Shown: positions 1 to 6,710, counted from the stretch's first letter. The stretch is 8,058 nt of DNA from CAZGVW01 sp964529265 (GCA_964529265.1 CAZGVW010000142.1:1-8058), one strand, 5' to 3'. Numbers and translations are program-made. The notes: generated by a model not told the origin, from the sequence alone.

Positions 1-23
1 CCAGCGGGCGCGCGGCGGCGCAG

Positions 24-38
24 AAAACCACTGGTTTT
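24..38. repeat. Perfect 15-bp inverted repeat (AAAACCA-C-TGGTTTT)
   Basis: The two 7-bp arms are perfect complements around a single C. The element is AT-rich inside an almost pure GC stretch, and it lies about 110 bp upstream of the S9 peptidase start. A one-base centre makes a stable RNA hairpin unlikely, and no T-tract follows, so it fits a protein-binding site better than a terminator. No family of regulator is recognised. It could also be the remnant of a structure belonging to a gene left of the window. Confidence 0.45.
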
Positions 39-97
39 GGCGGGTCGGGGGCGGGGTGTGCGCGCGTGCGGTTCGCAGCGCCGGGGCGGGCGATCGG

Positions 98-103
98 TAT
101 AGT
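98..103 (+). promoter_or_regulatory. Possible -10 element (TATAGT) of the S9 peptidase gene
   Basis: TATAGT matches five of six bases of the TATAAT consensus and is a rare AT-rich spot in this GC-rich leader. It would give a 5' leader of roughly 37-40 nt. No convincing -35 sits at 16-18 bp; TTCGCA at 72-77 is 20 bp away, which is too far. The call therefore rests on the -10 alone and is weak. Confidence 0.25.
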
Positions 104-134
104 GGGCCGACGCGTTGACGAAATCCAAACATCT

Positions 135-139
135 GGAGG
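135..139 (+). promoter_or_regulatory. Shine-Dalgarno GGAGG deciding the S9 peptidase start
   Basis: GGAGG lies 7 nt before the ATG at 147. The reading frame is open further upstream, to 66, but the 27 residues this would add have no ribosome site and would bury the signal peptide. This site fixes 147 as the start. Confidence 0.85.
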
Positions 140-146
140 CAGACTC

Positions 147-2249
147 ATGAAGACCGTGGTGCTCACAGCCGCGCTGGCCACGTTGACGGGCGCGGCGCTC
201 ACGTCTTTCCCAGCCGCGGCGGCGCCGAACGGCTCGGGCCATCCGCTGATTCCGCGGTCGGTGCTGTACGGGAACCCGGACAAGGCGAACCCGCAGCTGA
301 GCCCGGACGGGAAGCGGCTGGCGTACCTGTCGCCGAAGGACGGGGTGCTGAACGTGTGGGTGGCGCCGGCGGGCGACCCCTCGGCGGCGAAGTGCGTGAC
401 GAACGACACGAGCCGGGGCATCCGGATCTACATGTGGGCGCACACGAACGACCACCTCCTGTACCTGCAGGACGTCGGCGGGGACGAGGACTGGCAGTTG
501 TTCAGCGTGGATCTGACGTCGGGGCAGAGCCGTCGGCTGACGCCGGACGAGGTGATCCACGGGCCGGACGGCGAGCCGCTGCAGGACCCGCGCACGGGCA
601 AGAACCTGAAGCCGACGGCGCAGATTCAGGAGATCAGCCACAAGTTCCCGCACGAGATTCTGATCGGCCTGAACAACCGCGATCCGCAGTTCCATGACCT
701 GTACCGGCTGAACATCAAGACCGGCGAGAAGACACTGCTCCTGCAGAACCCCGGGCAGTTGCAGGGCGGGATGGTGTCGGGGTTCGTGACGGACGACAAC
801 TACAACCTGCGGCTGGTGTCCACGTTCCGGCAGGATGGCGGATCGGACCTGCTCAAGAAGACGGACGGCGGTTGGGAAGTCTTCGCGGCGATTTCGCCGG
901 ATGATGCGCTGACGACGTCGGCGGTGGGCTTCGACAAGACCGGCAAGACGATGTACATGGTGGACAGCCGCGACCGGAACACGGCGGCGCTGGTTTCGGT
1001 GGACTTTGCGACCGGGCGCAAGGCCGTGATCGCGGACGACATGCGGGCGGACATCAGCGGCGCGATGGTGCACCCGACGGAGTACACGATCCAGGCGGTG
1101 AACTTCGAATACCTGCGCGACGAGTGGAAGGTGCTGGACAAGTCGATCCAGCCGGATTTCGCGTATCTGCGGACGGTGGCGGATGGGGACTTCAACGTCT
1201 CGAGCCGCACGCTGGACGACAAGCACTGGCTGGTGACGTACGTGATGGACGACGGCCCGGTGCGGTATTACGCCTACGACCGGGATGCGCGGAAGGCGCG
1301 GTTCCTGTTCACGAACCGGAAGGATCTGGAGGGCGTGCAGCTCTCCAAGATGCACCCGACGGTGATCGAATCGCGCGACGGGCTGAACCTGGTGAGTTAC
1401 CTCACGCTGCCGCCGTGGGCGGACAGCGACAACGACGGGCGCCCGGCGGAGCCGCTGCCGATGGTGCTGCTGGTGCACGGCGGGCCGTGGGCGCGCGACA
1501 ACTGGGGGCTGAACTCGACGCACCAGTTGCTCGCGAATCGCGGGTACGCGGTGCTGAGCGTGAACTTCCGCGGCTCGACGGGCTTCGGCAAGGAGTTCCT
1601 GAACGCCGGCAACATGGAGTGGGCCGGCAAGATGCACGACGACCTGGTCGACGCGGTGAAGTGGGCGGTGGACGAGAACATCGCGGACGAGGGCCGCGTG
1701 GCGATCATGGGCGGGTCCTACGGCGGATATGCGACGCTGGTGGGCCTGACCTTCACGCCGGACACGTTCGCGTGCGGCGTGGACATCGTGGGGCCGTCGA
1801 ACATCATCACGCTGTTCGAATCGATTCCGCCGTACTGGGTGTCGTTCGCGAACGTGTTCCGTCAGCGCGTGGGCGACAACACGACTCCCGAGGGTCAGGC
1901 GCTGCTGCGCGAGCGCTCGCCGCTGACGTACGTGGATCGGATCAAGAAGCCGCTGCTCATCGGGCAGGGGGCGAACGATCCGCGCGTGAAGCAGGCGGAG
2001 AGCGATCAGATCGTGCAGGCGATGAAGGCGAAAAAGATCCCCGTGACGTATGTGCTCTTCCCGGACGAGGGACACGGGTTTGCGCGTCCTGAGAACCGGA
2101 TGGGCTTCTACGCCGTGACGGAGGGCTTCCTCGCGCAGCACCTGGGCGGGCGATATCAGCCGATCGACAACGATTTCGAGGGCTCGAGCATCACCGTGCC
2201 GGAGGGCGCGGCGCTGGTGCCGGGCGTGGCTGACGCGACGCCGAACTGA
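147..2249 (+). CDS. Secreted S9-family (prolyl oligopeptidase-type) serine peptidase
   Basis: This is a 700-residue serine peptidase of the S9 / acylaminoacyl- and dipeptidyl-peptidase group, which trims short peptides, probably in the periplasm or outside the cell. Residues 1 to about 25 form a Sec signal peptide: Lys2, a hydrophobic stretch, then an Ala-rich cleavage region. Residues about 35-425 look like the beta-propeller, with a WD40-like strand NPQLSPDGKRLAYLS at 48-62. Residues about 430-690 are the alpha/beta hydrolase. The oxyanion segment HGGPW is at 444-448 and NFRGSTGFG at 473-481. The nucleophile Ser524 lies in GGSYGG, Asp611 in ANDPRV and His643 in DEGHGF, so the triad is intact and in family order. 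The length is normal for the family. The start is set by GGAGG 7 nt upstream. The gene is transcribed alone and ends in a strong terminator. Substrate specificity cannot be read from the sequence; the family call is secure. Confidence 0.93.
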   Translation: MKTVVLTAALATLTGAALTSFPAAAAPNGSGHPLIPRSVLYGNPDKANPQLSPDGKRLAYLSPKDGVLNVWVAPAGDPSAAKCVTNDTSRGIRIYMWAHTNDHLLYLQDVGGDEDWQLFSVDLTSGQSRRLTPDEVIHGPDGEPLQDPRTGKNLKPTAQIQEISHKFPHEILIGLNNRDPQFHDLYRLNIKTGEKTLLLQNPGQLQGGMVSGFVTDDNYNLRLVSTFRQDGGSDLLKKTDGGWEVFAAISPDDALTTSAVGFDKTGKTMYMVDSRDRNTAALVSVDFATGRKAVIADDMRADISGAMVHPTEYTIQAVNFEYLRDEWKVLDKSIQPDFAYLRTVADGDFNVSSRTLDDKHWLVTYVMDDGPVRYYAYDRDARKARFLFTNRKDLEGVQLSKMHPTVIESRDGLNLVSYLTLPPWADSDNDGRPAEPLPMVLLVHGGPWARDNWGLNSTHQLLANRGYAVLSVNFRGSTGFGKEFLNAGNMEWAGKMHDDLVDAVKWAVDENIADEGRVAIMGGSYGGYATLVGLTFTPDTFACGVDIVGPSNIITLFESIPPYWVSFANVFRQRVGDNTTPEGQALLRERSPLTYVDRIKKPLLIGQGANDPRVKQAESDQIVQAMKAKKIPVTYVLFPDEGHGFARPENRMGFYAVTEGFLAQHLGGRYQPIDNDFEGSSITVPEGAALVPGVADATPN

Positions 2250-2276
2250 TTCGGCGGCTGATCTGTGAATGAAATG

Positions 2277-2318
2277 CGGGCGCCCGGCGGATGAACGCCG
2301 GGCGCCCGTTTCGTTTTT
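2277..2318 (+). terminator. Rho-independent terminator of the S9 peptidase gene
   Basis: A perfect 13-bp stem (CGGGCGCCCGGCG at 2277-2289, complement at 2296-2308) encloses the 6-nt loop GATGAA and is followed by TTTCGTTTTT. It begins 27 nt after the peptidase stop codon. Its last T is the final base of the convergent gene's stop codon on the other strand. Read from the minus strand the same stem is followed by CATTTCATTC rather than a clean T-run, so it is optimised for the plus strand. It may still slow transcription coming from mddA. Confidence 0.9.
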
Positions 2319-3190
2319 CAGGCCGTGGGCGCCGGCGCGGTCGCGGGGGTGAACGTGCGTCCGGGGCGTGGGATGAGCATCGGGACGCTGCGGCGGTAGT
2401 TGCGGTAGGACTCGCCGTGCTCGTCGGCGAGGTTGCGCTCCTCGAGGCGGATGGCGACGAGGATGTAGGCGAGGGTGAGCGAGGCGAAGAGCAGGTGCGC
2501 GACGGTCATGGTGGGCGTGGCCCAGAAGGCGACGATCCATCCGACGTAGAGCGGGTGTCGCACGCGGCGGTAGAGCATGGGCGTGCGGAACCTGACGGTG
2601 GTGTAGTCGCGCCCGCGGAAGTAGAGCCACACCTGGCGGAGGCCGAAGAGATCGAAGTGGTTGATCTGGAGCGTGGAGACGAAGACGAGGGCCCATCCGC
2701 AGGTGAAGAGCGCGTAGAGGGCTGTGCGCGCGACGGGGTGCTGCACGTCCCAGATCACGCCGCCCATCGGGCTCCAGAGGATGAAGAGCAGGATGAGGCA
2801 GACGCTGGAGAGGAGCACGTAGGTGCTGCGCTCGATGCAGGCGGGGACGAAGCGCGTCCACCAGCGTTTGAAGGTGGGGCGGGCCATCACGGAGTGCTGA
2901 ACGCTGAAGAGCGCGAGCAGGCCGACGTTCATCGCGAGCGCCTGCCAGAAGGGAAGCGCCGGCGCCGAATCGATGGAGCGCGGCACGACGAGGTTGCCGA
3001 CCCAGCCATAGGCATAGAGGAAGGTGACGAAGAACACGGCGTAGGCGAAGAGGCCGTAGAGGAGGGCGCCGATGCGGGCGGGCGCGGAGGCGCCGACGCC
3101 GGTGAACCACTCGGCGGCGGGTGCGGGCTGCGGGCTGCGCGGCTCGCAAGCCGCGGTGGCGGAGGAAGGTGTTGACGTCGCCATGGACAT
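2318..3190 (-). CDS. mddA: Methanethiol S-methyltransferase-like membrane protein (MddA / NnrU-ICMT family)
   Basis: This 290-residue multi-pass membrane protein is predicted to transfer a methyl group from S-adenosylmethionine to methanethiol, releasing dimethyl sulfide. Hydrophobic segments lie at about 38-60, 82-98, 121-139, 154-174, 212-225 and 228-247. Blocks I recognise from the MddA family are FSVQHSVMARPTFKRWWTRF (95-114), the ERSTYVLLSS helix (120-129), the NHFDLFGLRQVW segment (177-188), and the C-terminal FRTPMLYRRVRHPLYVGW (201-218) with LEERNL (249-254). The last two form the cofactor-binding part in isoprenylcysteine methyltransferase-like enzymes. Residues 1-35 are a variable, Ala/Pro-rich cytoplasmic tail. 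The start at 3190 is supported by AAGGAG 9 nt upstream; a second ATG two codons on is possible. The frame is open to 3331 but that part has no ribosome site. The gene stands alone, convergent to the peptidase. A less specific NnrU/ICMT-like methyltransferase is the main alternative. Confidence 0.82.
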   Translation of the reverse strand: MSMATSTPSSATAACEPRSPQPAPAAEWFTGVGASAPARIGALLYGLFAYAVFFVTFLYAYGWVGNLVVPRSIDSAPALPFWQALAMNVGLLALFSVQHSVMARPTFKRWWTRFVPACIERSTYVLLSSVCLILLFILWSPMGGVIWDVQHPVARTALYALFTCGWALVFVSTLQINHFDLFGLRQVWLYFRGRDYTTVRFRTPMLYRRVRHPLYVGWIVAFWATPTMTVAHLLFASLTLAYILVAIRLEERNLADEHGESYRNYRRSVPMLIPRPGRTFTPATAPAPTA

Positions 3191-3199
3191 GCTTCGAGG

Positions 3200-3205
3200 C
3201 TCCTT
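3200..3205 (-). promoter_or_regulatory. Shine-Dalgarno AAGGAG deciding the mddA start
   Basis: Read on the minus strand, AAGGAG is separated by 9 nt from the ATG at 3190-3188. It is the only good ribosome site in the upstream open frame, so it rules out the longer form that would begin at 3331. Confidence 0.8.
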
Positions 3206-3335
3206 GTGTTGGGGCGATGGTCTTGGGATTCGGGGCCGGGGCCTTTCGCCCTTCCGGTTGGTCCAGGGGAGAGGAGAAGGACACCGCCGGCATCGCCTCG
3301 TGTTCAAGAAAATAGAAGTTGATTGAGGCAATGCG

Positions 3336-3376
3336 CGTTGACTTCCGGTCCACCGGCGGTTGACTTGGGGTCAACC
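3336..3376. promoter_or_regulatory. Paired 19-bp dyad elements, candidate operator
   Basis: Copy B at 3358-3376 is GGTTGACTTGGGGTCAACC, a perfect 7-5-7 inverted repeat (GGTTGAC / GTCAACC). Copy A at 3336-3354 is CGTTGACTTCCGGTCCACC, identical at 15 of 19 positions, with the same 5-bp centre and one arm imperfect. The copies start exactly 22 bp apart, about two turns of the helix, so two dimers could bind on the same face. The pair is about 145 bp upstream of the mddA start and about 210 bp upstream of the helix-turn-helix gene. No known regulator is assigned. The sequence shows the symmetry and duplication; the operator role is inferred. Confidence 0.6.
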
Positions 3377-3402
3377 CGGGCTGGAAGGGCGCCCAGAGAG
3401 GC

Positions 3403-3446
3403 GGAACCCCCGGAACCCCCGGAACCCCCGGAACCCCCGGAACCCC
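3403..3446. repeat. Tandem minisatellite, 9-bp unit GGAACCCCC, about five copies
   Basis: Four exact 9-bp units (3403-3438) are followed by an 8-bp partial unit and then a GC-rich tail. The array lies in non-coding DNA of the divergent region. It would translate to a Pro-Glu-Pro repeat on one strand and a Gly-Phe-Arg repeat on the other, but neither frame has gene-like flanks. Each unit contains GGAAC, which resembles an ECF-sigma -35 element; no matching -10 is evident, so this is probably coincidental. Copy number could vary by slippage. Confidence 0.9.
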
Positions 3447-3543
3447 GGCGGCGGGGCACGCGAACAGCCATCCGGCAGGTGGGATTGAACGAGGGCCGAA
3501 CGCGGGTTTGCCCGGCTCCGGGGTCGGCGATACCGTTGCGTTC

Positions 3544-3563
3544 CGCCCTTTTTCGCCCTTTTT
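3544..3563 (+). repeat. Direct duplication of CGCCCTTTTT upstream of the helix-turn-helix gene
   Basis: Two exact 10-bp copies sit back to back, ending 24 bp before the ATG at 3588. They are the most T-rich bases near the gene and would fall in the leader or overlap the promoter. No hairpin precedes them, so they do not make a terminator. The role is unknown; a pause or an unwinding element is possible. Confidence 0.6.
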
Positions 3564-3571
3564 GACCCCTT

Positions 3572-3577
3572 GGAAGG
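3572..3577 (+). promoter_or_regulatory. Shine-Dalgarno GGAAGG of the helix-turn-helix gene
   Basis: GGAAGG lies 10 nt before the ATG at 3588, a slightly long but workable distance. It favours 3588 over the TTG at 3570, which overlaps this site, and is compatible with the ATG at 3597 only at a much longer spacing. Confidence 0.6.
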
Positions 3578-3587
3578 TGCAGTCGCG

Positions 3588-4568
3588 ATGGCCAAGATGT
3601 TCTACTCGCTCGAGGAAGCCGCCACGAAGCTCGGCGTGTCGCAGGAGGAGGTCCGGGATATGGCCCAGAAGGGCCGGATCCAGGAGTTCCGCGATCGCGA
3701 CAAGCTGATGTTCAAGGTCGATCAGATCGACCTGCTGGCGGAGCCGGGCGGGGACGAGGCGGACATGAGCGGGGTGATTCCGCTGGCGGATTCGACGCCC
3801 GGGGCGCCGGGGCTGATCGATTCGACCCCCGGCGCGAGCAGCCTGGGGACGGCGGAATACGACTTGGGCGGCGGAACGGCGTTCCCGATGGCGGAGTCCG
3901 GCATGGGCCTGGCGGGCTCCGGGGCCGGAGGATCCCGGGCGGCCAGTTCGCGATCCGGCACGGGCTCGGGGATCACCGATCCCGAATCCAAGGCGAAGAC
4001 CGGTGTGAGCATCTTCGATGCTGATGAACTCGATCGGGCCGACCCATCCGCGGTGACGCAGATGTCCGAAGGCGGCCTTGATGAACTGGCGCTGGAGCCC
4101 CTGGGCTCGGGATCCGGGCTGCTGGACCTGACACGCGAGAGCGATGACACGTCGCTCGGGGCGGTGGATTTCCTGCAGGACATCGGCGAGCAGGAGGAAC
4201 GCCGCGGCGGGGCGAAGGCGCCCGCGGCCGGGGTCGGGGTCGGCGGCACGGGCCTGTTCGAGGGTGTCGAGGAGATCACGCCGGCGTCGATGGGGGCCGG
4301 TGTGGCGGTCGCCGGAGCGAGCGGCGGGCTGGTCATGGTGGCCGAGCCGTTTGACGGCGCCGGCAGCGGACTGGTGGCCGGGCTGAGCCTGGGCGCGGTG
4401 CTGGCGCTGGCGGTGGGGCTGGTCGTGATCCTGATGGGGATGATGAACGTGGGGGACGGCGCGGTCACGTCGATGATCGCGAAGAACTACTGGGCGGTGA
4501 TCGGCGGCCTGGCTGGGGTGACGCTCATCGCCGGCGGCCTGGGCTTCGTGCTCGGGAAGAGGTCCTGA
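3588..4568 (+). CDS. Membrane-anchored helix-turn-helix domain protein with low-complexity linker
   Basis: This 326-residue protein has three parts. Residues 5-51 form an excisionase/MerR-like helix-turn-helix: FYSLEEAATKLGVS, a second helix EEVRDMAQKG, then a wing-like EFRDRDKLMFKVDQIDLL. Residues about 55-255 are a Gly/Ser/Ala/Asp-rich linker, probably disordered. It has a duplicated DSTPGAxxL motif (68-76 and 78-86), an acidic stretch, and SGSGLLDLTRESDDTSLGA at 174-192, which I recall from other planctomycete helix-turn-helix proteins. Two hydrophobic helices at about 262-286 and 302-322 end in the basic tail GKRS, so the protein is probably tail-anchored in the inner membrane with its N-terminus in the cytoplasm. 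It is the first gene of a possible cluster, ending 17 bp before the likely start of the FlgI-like gene. Its biological role is not known. The DNA-binding call is from fold similarity only; such domains can also be non-binding. Start 3588 is chosen over a TTG at 3570. Confidence 0.78.
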   Translation: MAKMFYSLEEAATKLGVSQEEVRDMAQKGRIQEFRDRDKLMFKVDQIDLLAEPGGDEADMSGVIPLADSTPGAPGLIDSTPGASSLGTAEYDLGGGTAFPMAESGMGLAGSGAGGSRAASSRSGTGSGITDPESKAKTGVSIFDADELDRADPSAVTQMSEGGLDELALEPLGSGSGLLDLTRESDDTSLGAVDFLQDIGEQEERRGGAKAPAAGVGVGGTGLFEGVEEITPASMGAGVAVAGASGGLVMVAEPFDGAGSGLVAGLSLGAVLALAVGLVVILMGMMNVGDGAVTSMIAKNYWAVIGGLAGVTLIAGGLGFVLGKRS

Positions 4569-4585
4569 GGACTGTGAGACCCACC

Positions 4586-6532
4586 ATGCGCCCGACCATT
4601 CGTCGAAGGGGCGCGAGCGCTCGCATGGAATCCGTGTTGTTGTCGCGGGGCCGGGCGGCCGCGGCTGTCGTGTGCGCCGTTTGGGCGGTGGTTGCGCTTG
4701 AGGGTTGCACGGAAACGCGGCGGCCACGGGCGCGGGCGGTGAATCCCGAGCACGTGACGCGCGACATGCCGTCGATCCTGCGCGGGGTGGTGGGGGCTGA
4801 GGCGACGCTTCGCGGCAACACGCCGGAACTGGTGACGGGATACGGAATCGTCGTGGGGCTGAACGGCACGGGTTCGGCGGACGTGGTGCCGAGCGTGCGG
4901 ACGATTCTGGAGCGGGAGATGTCGCGGCGGGGCGTCGGGAAGGAAACATCGGGCATGGGCTGGACGAGCCCGAGCCGGATGATCGACGATCCAAACACGG
5001 CGGTGGTGCTGGTCCAGGCGATCATCGCGCCGGGAGCGCCGGAGGGATCTCACTTCGACGTGCTGGTCTCGGCGCTGCCGGGTTCGGCGACGACGAGCCT
5101 CGAGGGCGGGGTGCTCTGGACGACGGAGCTGCGGCCGGGATTCCAGGTTCCGGGCGGGCCGGATGTGCCTGCCGACGCGAAAGCCGCGGGCGAGGTGTTC
5201 ATCAACCCGTTCACGGACCCGGCGGCGGCAAAGGAAGATGGCATCAACCGGCGCACCGGGCGGATCCTGGGCGGCGGCGTGGTGACGAAGGGTCGGGAAC
5301 TGGCGCTGTCGCTCGACAACCCGTCGCACGCGCGGGCGCGATCGATCGTCGCGGGGTTGAACTCGCGTTTTCCGCAGGAGCGGGAGGACCGGAAGCCGGT
5401 CGCGATCGGCGCGAACGAGGAACTCATCGAGATCAACGTTCCGCAGCGGTATTCGGATGATCCGTCGCGGTTCATCGACCTGCTGCTCGCCTCTCGCGTG
5501 GACATGATGTTCAACGAGGAGTGGGCGCGGAACTACACGCAGGCGATGAAGGAGCAGCCGGACCTGGCGCCGCAACTGGCGCAGCGGGTCGAGGCGCTGG
5601 GCGGATCGGCGACGCCGTTCCTTCGGCCGCTGTACACGCACCCCGAGATGGCGCCGCGGCTGGCGGCGCTCACGGCGGGGGCGCGGCTGGGCGATGCGCT
5701 CACGGCGCCGTACCTGCGGGAGATCGCGACCGGGCCGGACGCGGCCCTGCGGACCCAGGCGATCGCGCTGCTGGGCGGAATCGGGCCGGATCCCCGCGTG
5801 AATGAGGCGCTGCGCAGCCTGCTGGACGCGGCGGAGATCGAGGTGCGGATCGCGGCGTACGAGGCGCTGGCCGAGCGGGGCGACCCGAGGCTGGAGCGGC
5901 GGGTGCTGGAGCGGAAGTTCACGCTCGACATCGTGCCATCGAGCAAGCCGCTGGTGTATGTGAGCCAGCAGGGTCAGCCGCGGATCGTGCTGTTCGGGTC
6001 TGAGGTTGCGATCCACCGGCCGACGCTGATCACGGGGTGGTCGGACCGGCTGATGCTCGCGGCGGATTCGCCGACGGACAGCCTGCGGATCTACTACCTC
6101 GACCACCAGACGGGGGAGTCGGTCAAGACCACCGTGAACCCGAAGCTCTCGGAGTTGATCGAGTTCATGGCGCACGAGCAGACGCCGGAGCGCCCCGAGC
6201 CGGGACTGGACCTCTCCTATTCGGAGGTCGTCGGCGCCCTGCACGAGATCTGGAAGGCGAACGCCTTCCCGGCGGACTTCATGGCCGAGCAGGACAAGCT
6301 GGCGGCTGAGCTGCTGAGGTCGCTCGAGAGCGTTGAACTGGAGGAGCGCCCGGAGCGGGCCGAGGGTGCTGAACTGAATCCGGCGAAGATGGGGATCAAG
6401 GCGCTCGACGGAGTGCTTCCGGCAGCGGAGAATGAGGACGCGGCAGCCGGTGAAGCGGGCCAGGACGAGAACGCAGCCCCACCCCCGCCCCCGCCCCCGG
6501 AGGAAGAGGACGAGGGGCGTCAACGGCGGTGA
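4586..6532 (+). CDS. FlgI-like (flagellar P-ring type) predicted lipoprotein with HEAT-like repeats
   Basis: With this start the protein has 648 residues; FlgI proteins usually have about 350-370. After an Arg-rich N-terminus comes a hydrophobic signal (about 24-38) ending in ALEGC, with Cys41 as the probable lipidated residue; Glu at -2 makes the lipobox unusual. Residues about 56-306 match the P-ring family: RGVVGAEATLRGN, then GYGIVVGLNGTG (85-96), LPGSATTSLEGGVLWTTEL, GRILGGGVV, and NVPQRYSDDPSRFIDLLLAS before Val305. Residues about 347-445 form two or three HEAT-like helical pairs. A beta-rich part (about 458-520) follows, then SYSEVVGALHEIWKANAFPA (544-563), which recalls the FlgI C-terminal helix. 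The tail is acidic with seven prolines. In flagella, FlgI forms the periplasmic bushing around the rod; here no flagellar gene is near, so another envelope role is likely. The start is uncertain: GTG 4574 and ATG 4625 are alternatives, the last giving a compact 27-residue lipoprotein signal. Confidence 0.8.
   Translation: MRPTIRRRGASARMESVLLSRGRAAAAVVCAVWAVVALEGCTETRRPRARAVNPEHVTRDMPSILRGVVGAEATLRGNTPELVTGYGIVVGLNGTGSADVVPSVRTILEREMSRRGVGKETSGMGWTSPSRMIDDPNTAVVLVQAIIAPGAPEGSHFDVLVSALPGSATTSLEGGVLWTTELRPGFQVPGGPDVPADAKAAGEVFINPFTDPAAAKEDGINRRTGRILGGGVVTKGRELALSLDNPSHARARSIVAGLNSRFPQEREDRKPVAIGANEELIEINVPQRYSDDPSRFIDLLLASRVDMMFNEEWARNYTQAMKEQPDLAPQLAQRVEALGGSATPFLRPLYTHPEMAPRLAALTAGARLGDALTAPYLREIATGPDAALRTQAIALLGGIGPDPRVNEALRSLLDAAEIEVRIAAYEALAERGDPRLERRVLERKFTLDIVPSSKPLVYVSQQGQPRIVLFGSEVAIHRPTLITGWSDRLMLAADSPTDSLRIYYLDHQTGESVKTTVNPKLSELIEFMAHEQTPERPEPGLDLSYSEVVGALHEIWKANAFPADFMAEQDKLAAELLRSLESVELEERPERAEGAELNPAKMGIKALDGVLPAAENEDAAAGEAGQDENAAPPPPPPPEEEDEGRQRR
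4613..4624. repeat. 12-bp perfect palindrome GCGAGCGCTCGC before an alternative start
   Basis: This self-complementary 12-mer lies directly before the ATG at 4625, one of three candidate starts of the FlgI-like gene. An AAGGGG ribosome-site-like string (4606-4611) lies just before it, 13 nt from that ATG. If 4625 is the real start, folding could bring the two closer. In GC-rich DNA short palindromes like this can arise by chance. Confidence 0.35.
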
Positions 6533-6694
6533 AGGAGTTGTTCCTGCCCAGAGAGCCAAGTGGCCGACAAAAGATGGACTTCGCGGCGGGCCGAGCCGGC
6601 CGCGGAACCGCCGCCCCCTTGCGCGGGCGGTCCGGCGCCGGGCGGAGGACCCGGAGAAATCGCCCGGGATTCAGACCCGAGGCGGGGCAGACAT

Positions 6695-6700
6695 GGAGGT
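6695..6700 (+). promoter_or_regulatory. Shine-Dalgarno GGAGGT deciding the smc start
   Basis: GGAGGT, a full match to the anti-Shine-Dalgarno core, lies 10 nt before the ATG at 6711. It overlaps the alternative in-frame ATG at 6693, which itself has no comparable site. It therefore supports 6711, where the protein begins MRLARLTLVGFKSF as SMC proteins normally do. Confidence 0.8.
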
Positions 6701-6710
6701 CAGTGGCCTG

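Larger units (their letters stand above)
3191..3587. other. Divergent intergenic region between mddA and the helix-turn-helix gene
   Basis: This 397-bp stretch holds no credible gene. It must contain the promoters of mddA (minus) and of the plus-strand cluster. The open frames across it translate to repeats or Arg/Pro-rich shadow sequence. It contains an AT-rich patch at 3303-3328, paired 19-bp dyads at 3336-3376, a GGAACCCCC minisatellite at 3403-3446 and a doubled T-rich element at 3544-3563. I found no sigma-70 hexamer pair with good spacing on either strand. On the minus strand TATTTT within the AT-rich patch is the best -10-like string, but it lacks a partner. Confidence 0.7.

Noticed and set aside
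1124..2092. A 322-codon plus-strand frame inside the S9 peptidase gene
   Set aside because: It overlaps the catalytic domain, whose Ser, Asp and His motifs are intact in the main frame. The alternative product is Arg/Gly/Ala-rich with no motif.
3403..3446. Possible CRISPR array
   Set aside because: The units are only 9 bp and directly abutting, with no spacers and no cas genes nearby.
3323..3565. A short frame encoding a Pro-Glu-Pro repeat
   Set aside because: The repeat comes directly from the GGAACCCCC array in non-coding DNA. The flanking residues show no gene-like character and there is no ribosome site.
4586..6532. Evidence for a flagellar gene cluster
   Set aside because: Only the P-ring-like domain points to flagella. 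The neighbours are a helix-turn-helix protein and SMC, and the protein's size and lipobox differ from standard FlgI.
4487..6559. A 690-codon open frame on the minus strand, antisense to the FlgI-like gene
   Set aside because: Its translation is very rich in Arg, Pro and His with no recognisable domain, as expected for the complement of GC-rich coding DNA. The plus-strand frame has clear family motifs.
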